Shown: in pieces, positions 13,519 through 18,084 of the stretch
How positions within the stretch are numbered: position 1 is the stretch's first letter
How the letters are laid out: each line of letters starts with the position of its first letter
Origin: Gallionellaceae bacterium
GTDB taxonomy: Bacteria > Pseudomonadota > Gammaproteobacteria > Burkholderiales > Gallionellaceae
NCBI GenBank assembly: GCA_003151655.1
Contig: PLYB01000218.1
Location: 1 to 18,084 of the forward strand
Reading direction: 5' to 3'
Length of the DNA stretch: 18,084 nt
Position numbers and translations under genes: made by a program
The notes under the pieces: generated by a model
What the model was told of the DNA's origin: nothing
Databases searched by the model: none
Seen by the model: the letters and a program-made list of their open reading frames with translations, nothing else

Positions 13519-16500
13519 ATGACACCGCAACAGTCAAAGTATCAATCAGGAATGTTCGACCAGTTAGCGTTGTCCATCACGGGGCACGGCGTATGGGACT
13601 GGGATGTAACTACCGGAGCTTGCCAGTTCTCCAGCAGTTGGACGTCCGTGCTGGGCTATTCTGAAAATGAATTTGGAGATCGCTTTGCCGAGTTGGAGCA
13701 GCGGCTGCATCAATTTGACCGTTCGCGCATTCAGCAGTCTCTGACCAGATTTCTCAGCGGGGAAACCTCATTGTTTTTGGATGAGTGCCGTATGCGGTGC
13801 AAAGACGGCACTTGGAAATGGGTGGAGATACGCTGCAAGGCGCTGGAGCAAACAGTAGAAGGCAAGCCGCTAAGAGTGATCGGGACGCAGGCTGATATTT
13901 CGGCACGCAAGCAGGCGGAGGCAATGGCGCACGAAAATGCCGAGTATTACCGGGCGCTGACCGAAAAATTACCCTTGCCGATGTTGATTCATATTGCCGG
14001 GGAGTTCCGGTATTTGAACAAGGAATGCGTACAGTTTCTGGGCGGGGAGAGCGCCGAAGAGTTTATCGGCACTTCGATTCTGGAGGTGATTCATCCGGAT
14101 TATCAGGCGGTGGCATTTGAACGCGTCACACGTATTTTACAAGGCGAGCAAAACGTCGAGCCGGTCGAGCTTAAGCTGATCCGTAAGGACGGTGGCGAAA
14201 CCTGGATAGAAACAACCGGTGTCGCCATTCCTTTTGCCGGACAACAAGCAATTTATGTGGTGGGCAAGGATGTCAATGAGCGCAAGCAGGCTGAGATTGA
14301 ACAAGGCCATCGTTTTGAGGAACTTGAGTCTCTTTATGTGTTGAGCAATACAGTCAGCGCCGCAGATACACTTGAGCAGGTATTTGAGGCGGCAATGGAT
14401 GCCATCATGCAAACGCTGAAAGCAAGCCGGGTTTCCATTTTGCTGTTCGATGAAAATTCTTGTATGCGCTTCCGGGCGTGGCGTGGGCTTTCGGATAGTT
14501 ATCGGGCCGCCGCCGATGGGCATTCGCCGTGGACGGCGGAAGAAGTGAATCCCACGCCGATATTTATCCGTGATATTGAAACCGACGAAGATCTTGCCTA
14601 TTTCAGACCGGTAGCCAGAACGGAAGGAATCAGCGCGTTTGGTTTTGTGCCGCTGGTGCAGCATGGTCGTTTGCTGGGTAAGTTCATGGTTTATTTTAAT
14701 GAGCCCCATCAATTTACCGAGGCGGAAGTACGGCTTGCCCGAACGATCTCATTCCACGTTTCGTTTGCAATCGAGCGCAAGCTGGCAGAAGACGCTTTGC
14801 ATCAGAGCTCGGATATGCTGCAAATGACCTTGAGGCATGCGCCCGATGCGGTGTTTGTTTGCGCGCAAGATGGCCGCATCTCTTATGTCAACGATGTTGG
14901 CATGTCCATGCTGGAATACAGCAGAGCAGAATTGTATGGCATGACGGTCTTCGATCTGTCGCCGGACGAATGGCGCGAACGGTACCGCGCAGAGTTTTTG
15001 AAAATTACGGCCACTGACGAGCGCCATGTCATGGAGATAAGGCTGATTTCCAAAAATGGAAAAAGAATTTCTCTGGAATTAAACGCTGCTTTGCTTCCCA
15101 ATGGACAGGTGTACGGATCATGCCGCGATATTTCCGAACGCAGACATATGGAAAAGGAGCTGCGCATCGCCGCGACCGCCTTCGAAACGCAGGAAGGAAT
15201 ATGCGTAACCAATAGCGAAAATATCATCCTCAAGGTCAATCGTGCTTTCACGAAAATTACCGGTTACAGTGCCAACGACGTATTGGGTAAATCGCCGTCG
15301 ATCCTGAAGTCAGGACGGCAGGATGCCGAGTTTTACCGGGAAATGTGGGATAGTTTGAATCGGGACAAATTTTGGGAAGGGGAGGTCTGGAACAAGCGCA
15401 AGGATGGCACGCTCTATCCGGAGCGGCTCGGTATTACCGCCGTCACCAACAACGCCGACAAAATAATCAATTATGTCGCGACTTTTACCGACATTACCAG
15501 ACAAAAAAAGGCCGAGGAAGAAATTTACAATCTGGCATTTTATGACCCGCTTACCGGGCTACCCAATCGCCGTTTGTTGCTCGACCGCTTGCAGCAATCA
15601 ATGGCGGCCAGCGTGCGCCACGAACAATATGGCGCGGTGATCTATATTGATCTGGATTATTTTAAATCGCTCAACGACACCAAAGGCCACGAACTGGGCG
15701 ATTTGATGCTGATCGAGGTTACACAACGTCTGCAAAACTGCGTGGGCGATTTTGATACTGTTGCGCGTCCCGGCGGGGACGAGTTCGTTGTTCTGCTGGA
15801 AAACTTGAGTACAGAAGCGGCCGCATCTGCCGCTCAAGCGGAACATATGGCTCAAAAAATACGTGCCACCTTGAGTCAGTCGTATTTTTTGCAGGGCTAC
15901 GAATTCCATTCCACTCCCAGTATCGGCGTAGTCTTGTTCCGCGGTCACGAGGAGAGCGTCGCGGATCTGATCAAGCACGCCGACATCGCCATGTACCAAG
16001 CCAAATCGGCAGGGCGCAATACGGTGCGCTTTTACGATGTTGCCATGCAGGCCGTTCTGGAAGTGCGGATGAATTTGGAAGACGCACTGCATAAGGCGAT
16101 AAACTTGGAGCAGTTTCAACTGCATTATCAAATACAGGTGGATAGTTCGCATAGCATCACCGGTGTCGAGGCGTTATTACGTTGGACGCATCCTGAACAA
16201 GGCAACATTCCCCCCGCAGATTTTATTTCATTGGCCGAAGAAACCGGTTTGATTTTACCTATCGGCGAGTGGGTATTGCGAACAGCTTGCGATCAGATCA
16301 AGGCATGGTCGGTGAGCCCGGCTACCCGGAATTTGCGCATTGCTGTGAATGTTAGTTCAGTGCAATTTGCCCAGGACGGATTTGTGGCGCAAGTGCAACG
16401 TGTTTTGCAGGAAACTGGCATTAATTCCGCTTGCTTAAAACTCGAACTGACCGAGAGTCTGATGCTGAATAATGTGGACGAGGTCATCGGCAAGATGAAG

Positions 16501-16836
16501 CAACTAAAGGAAATGGGCGTGCGTTTCTCGATGGATGACTTCGGCACCGGTTTTTCGTCGCTCTCCTATCTGAAAAAATTGCCACTCGACCAGTTGAAGA
16601 TTGATCAGTCGTTTGTGCGGGATTTGGCGCAGGATCAAAACGACGAAGCTATCGTGCAAGCCATCATCACCATGGGTGATGCGTTCGGATTGAATATCAT
16701 CGCCGAAGGGGTCGAAACCGAAGAACAGCTCACCCGGCTAGACAGCTACGGCTGCAAGGCATTTCAGGGATATTTATTCGGCAAGCCCATGCCGATTCAG
16801 GAGATTGATAGCATTTTGGCGCAGCGCTCGCATTGA
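13519..16836 (+). CDS. PAS/GAF-regulated dual GGDEF-EAL cyclic-di-GMP enzyme
   Basis: A roughly 1105-residue soluble protein that may both make and break c-di-GMP. Domain order: PAS (about 14-130), PAS (140-257), GAF (268-423), PAS (430-543), PAS (548-663), GGDEF (670-845), EAL (855-1100). The diguanylate cyclase motif GGDEF is intact (752-756), but the expected RxxD inhibition site five residues before it reads GDFD, so product inhibition through that site is probably lost. The EAL domain keeps EALLRW (from 884), 'NVSSVQF', 'ELTES', DDFGTG (1006-1011), 'LKIDQSF' and 'EGVET', so phosphodiesterase activity is expected. No membrane segment is seen. The frame opens with an ATG at 13498, but that codon sits at the predicted transcription start; the ATG at 13519, with GGGA 8 bases upstream, is preferred. 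It follows the phosphorelay genes in the same orientation. Confidence 0.93.
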   Translation: MTPQQSKYQSGMFDQLALSITGHGVWDWDVTTGACQFSSSWTSVLGYSENEFGDRFAELEQRLHQFDRSRIQQSLTRFLSGETSLFLDECRMRCKDGTWKWVEIRCKALEQTVEGKPLRVIGTQADISARKQAEAMAHENAEYYRALTEKLPLPMLIHIAGEFRYLNKECVQFLGGESAEEFIGTSILEVIHPDYQAVAFERVTRILQGEQNVEPVELKLIRKDGGETWIETTGVAIPFAGQQAIYVVGKDVNERKQAEIEQGHRFEELESLYVLSNTVSAADTLEQVFEAAMDAIMQTLKASRVSILLFDENSCMRFRAWRGLSDSYRAAADGHSPWTAEEVNPTPIFIRDIETDEDLAYFRPVARTEGISAFGFVPLVQHGRLLGKFMVYFNEPHQFTEAEVRLARTISFHVSFAIERKLAEDALHQSSDMLQMTLRHAPDAVFVCAQDGRISYVNDVGMSMLEYSRAELYGMTVFDLSPDEWRERYRAEFLKITATDERHVMEIRLISKNGKRISLELNAALLPNGQVYGSCRDISERRHMEKELRIAATAFETQEGICVTNSENIILKVNRAFTKITGYSANDVLGKSPSILKSGRQDAEFYREMWDSLNRDKFWEGEVWNKRKDGTLYPERLGITAVTNNADKIINYVATFTDITRQKKAEEEIYNLAFYDPLTGLPNRRLLLDRLQQSMAASVRHEQYGAVIYIDLDYFKSLNDTKGHELGDLMLIEVTQRLQNCVGDFDTVARPGGDEFVVLLENLSTEAAASAAQAEHMAQKIRATLSQSYFLQGYEFHSTPSIGVVLFRGHEESVADLIKHADIAMYQAKSAGRNTVRFYDVAMQAVLEVRMNLEDALHKAINLEQFQLHYQIQVDSSHSITGVEALLRWTHPEQGNIPPADFISLAEETGLILPIGEWVLRTACDQIKAWSVSPATRNLRIAVNVSSVQFAQDGFVAQVQRVLQETGINSACLKLELTESLMLNNVDEVIGKMKQLKEMGVRFSMDDFGTGFSSLSYLKKLPLDQLKIDQSFVRDLAQDQNDEAIVQAIITMGDAFGLNIIAEGVETEEQLTRLDSYGCKAFQGYLFGKPMPIQEIDSILAQRSH

Positions 16837-16845
16837 GGCCTCTAA

Positions 16846-17062
16846 GGAAACGCAGATTAAATCCGTTCGTGGTGCACCCGCAAGGGGTAGGCCGTGGCTG
16901 TAAGGGGCATACGCCCCAACAGCACACGCACAGTATTTTTCGTTCGCTCCCTCGATACACCGCGCAAGCGCGGCACTCGGGACGAACGAAAAATGCCTCG
17001 AAGAGGTTCTCGCACCCTTTGGGTGTATCGAACCATTGCTTTCGGATTTAATCTGCGTTTCC
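16846..17062. mobile_element. MITE-like element with 20-bp terminal inverted repeats
   Basis: A 217-bp non-coding element bounded by perfect 20-bp inverted repeats (16846-16865 and 17043-17062, beginning GGAAACGCAGATTAAATC) and flanked by a direct CTAA on each side (16842-16845, 17063-17066), as expected of a target duplication. A 4-bp CTAA-type duplication and an end starting GG fit the IS5 subgroup of the IS5 family. The inside is full of hairpins: GCTGT..GGGGC/GCCCC..ACAGC (16897-16923), a 12-bp stem 16935-16946/16983-16994 enclosing CCGCGCAAGCGCGG (16960-16973), CCTC/GAGG (16996-17006) and CACCC/GGGTG (17013-17025). The inner part resembles a REP-like 'CGTTCG...CGAACG' unit, so it may be a composite. 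No gene is encoded. Confidence 0.75.
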
Positions 17063-17077
17063 CTAAGAAAGGTAACC

Positions 17078-18084
17078 ATGGATCGCCTGCAACGCATCTA
17101 TAAGCTGCATCAGGCAATCTCCTCGCGCCGCCATGCCGTATCCTGCCAGACATTACAAGATGAACTCGAATGCTCGCGCGCCACAGTCAATCGCATCATT
17201 CAAGAAATGCGCCTGTATTTCAATGCGCCGATTGAATATGACCGATCATGCAACGGCTATCATTACGCCTTAAACACAGGCGAGACCTTTGAACTTCCCG
17301 GACTATGGTTCAGCGCCTCCGAACTATATGCGTTACTCACCAGCCAACAACTGTTAGCGCACGTCCAGCCTGGCCTACTCGACACACAAATCAAACCCGT
17401 CAAAGAACGCATCGAACAAATCCTCGCGGCCAGACATCTGGGCAATGATGAGATATCCAAACGAGTGCGCATCCTGCGTATGACGGGACGCAATGTTGTA
17501 CTGGAATGTTTTCAAACCGTAGCGGGCGCGCTGCTGCAAAGGAACAGGCTGAACATCAATTATCACGTGCGTGGCAACAATGAATCCAGCCAGCGTGAAA
17601 TTTCCCCGCAACGACTTATTCATTACCGCGACAACTGGTATCTGGACGCATGGTGTCATACCCGCAACACCCTACGCAGCTTCGCCGTCGAATGCATCAT
17701 TTCTGCCAAGCGATTGCCACAACATTGTCGCGATGTGCCTGAAAAACAGCTTGATGCACATTACTCAAGCTCCTATGGAATCTTTGCAGGCAAACCCAAA
17801 TACACCGCCGTGCTGCGCTTCACCCCGGAACGGGCGCGCTGGGTTGCCGATGAACACTGGCATCCGCAACAGCAAAGCCGGATGCTTGAAGACGGCAGCT
17901 ACGAATTGCGCGTTCCCTACTCCGATTCACGCGAACTGGTGATGGACATCCTCAAGCATAGCGGTGAAGTCGAAGTCATCTCGCCAGAAGCACTGCGGGA
18001 TGCCGTGGCCGAACGCCTGAAAAACGCGCTGTCGCATTACAGATGTGAATTTCCGGCGCATAGGAGCCATTTCACTTTCGGCGT
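17078..18084 (+). CDS. WYL-domain transcriptional regulator, 3' end beyond window
   Basis: An open frame from the ATG at 17078 to the end of the window (335 codons, no stop reached). Residues 1-62 form a DeoR/HTH_11-like winged helix ('LQDELECSRATVNRIIQEMR'). Residues about 140-215 form the WYL domain, including 'NWYLDAWCHTRNTLRSFAVE', where R200 is in the position of the usual ligand-contacting Arg. Residues about 240-320 are a WCX-type C-terminal extension ('YTAVLRFTPERARWVADEHW'). WYL regulators are usually about 320-340 residues, so the stop should lie close to the window edge. The start has AAAGG at 17068-17072, 5 bases upstream, just outside the MITE-like element, so any promoter within or left of that element drives it. 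WYL regulators often sense nucleic-acid-derived ligands and often control defence or DNA-damage genes; the target here cannot be seen. Confidence 0.88.
   Translation, partial: MDRLQRIYKLHQAISSRRHAVSCQTLQDELECSRATVNRIIQEMRLYFNAPIEYDRSCNGYHYALNTGETFELPGLWFSASELYALLTSQQLLAHVQPGLLDTQIKPVKERIEQILAARHLGNDEISKRVRILRMTGRNVVLECFQTVAGALLQRNRLNINYHVRGNNESSQREISPQRLIHYRDNWYLDAWCHTRNTLRSFAVECIISAKRLPQHCRDVPEKQLDAHYSSSYGIFAGKPKYTAVLRFTPERARWVADEHWHPQQQSRMLEDGSYELRVPYSDSRELVMDILKHSGEVEVISPEALRDAVAERLKNALSHYRCEFPAHRSHFTFG

Noticed and set aside
16846..17062. Hairpin-rich interval considered as a CRISPR array or as short coding frames
   Set aside because: There is no regular direct repeat with spacers, and the small frames crossing it run through terminal inverted repeats and hairpins with no recognisable domain.

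Overview
This 18 kb window looks like a chromosome segment of a betaproteobacterium, most likely a Nitrosomonadales / Gallionellaceae-type organism. The inference rests on the his-hinT-tat gene order, the divergent DegS-type protease and NIF3 pair, the mid-range GC content and several families of short intergenic palindromes. No rRNA or tRNA gene and no CRISPR array was seen, so the taxonomic call is an inference from gene content only.

Positions 1-2075 hold a tight housekeeping operon: hisE, hinT, tatA, tatB, tatC (histidine biosynthesis, a HIT nucleotide hydrolase, and the complete twin-arginine translocase). Positions 2235-4230 hold cheB and cheR, the chemoreceptor methylesterase and methyltransferase, with no receptor, cheA, cheW or cheD beside them. 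A REP-type inverted pair (4263-4310) separates cheR from the convergent degS-like periplasmic protease (4344-5501, minus strand, the only minus-strand gene). That protease diverges from a NIF3/YbgI gene (5540-6292) across only 38 bp.

Positions 6355-16836 form a dense signalling block. It comprises an ankyrin-repeat protein ending in a receiver domain, a small double zinc-ribbon protein, an orphan GspE/PilB-type motor ATPase with a degenerate MshEN-like N-terminus, a soluble PAS-PAS hybrid histidine kinase with two receivers, two stand-alone receivers, an Hpt protein, and a large PAS/GAF/GGDEF/EAL cyclic-di-GMP enzyme. Most junctions overlap or lie within a few bases, so there are two probable transcription units (6355-9724 and 9886-13354) followed by the separately promoted GGDEF-EAL gene. 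Read together, these genes suggest a multistep phosphorelay (kinase to receivers to Hpt to receivers) tied to c-di-GMP turnover and to a secretion/pilus-type ATPase. No pilin, platform protein or secretin lies nearby. This is the best candidate for an undescribed system in the window.

Positions 16846-17062 hold a 217-bp MITE-like element with perfect 20-bp terminal inverted repeats and a CTAA duplication, packed with smaller hairpins. It is followed by a WYL-domain transcriptional regulator (17078 onward) that stays open at the right edge of the window.
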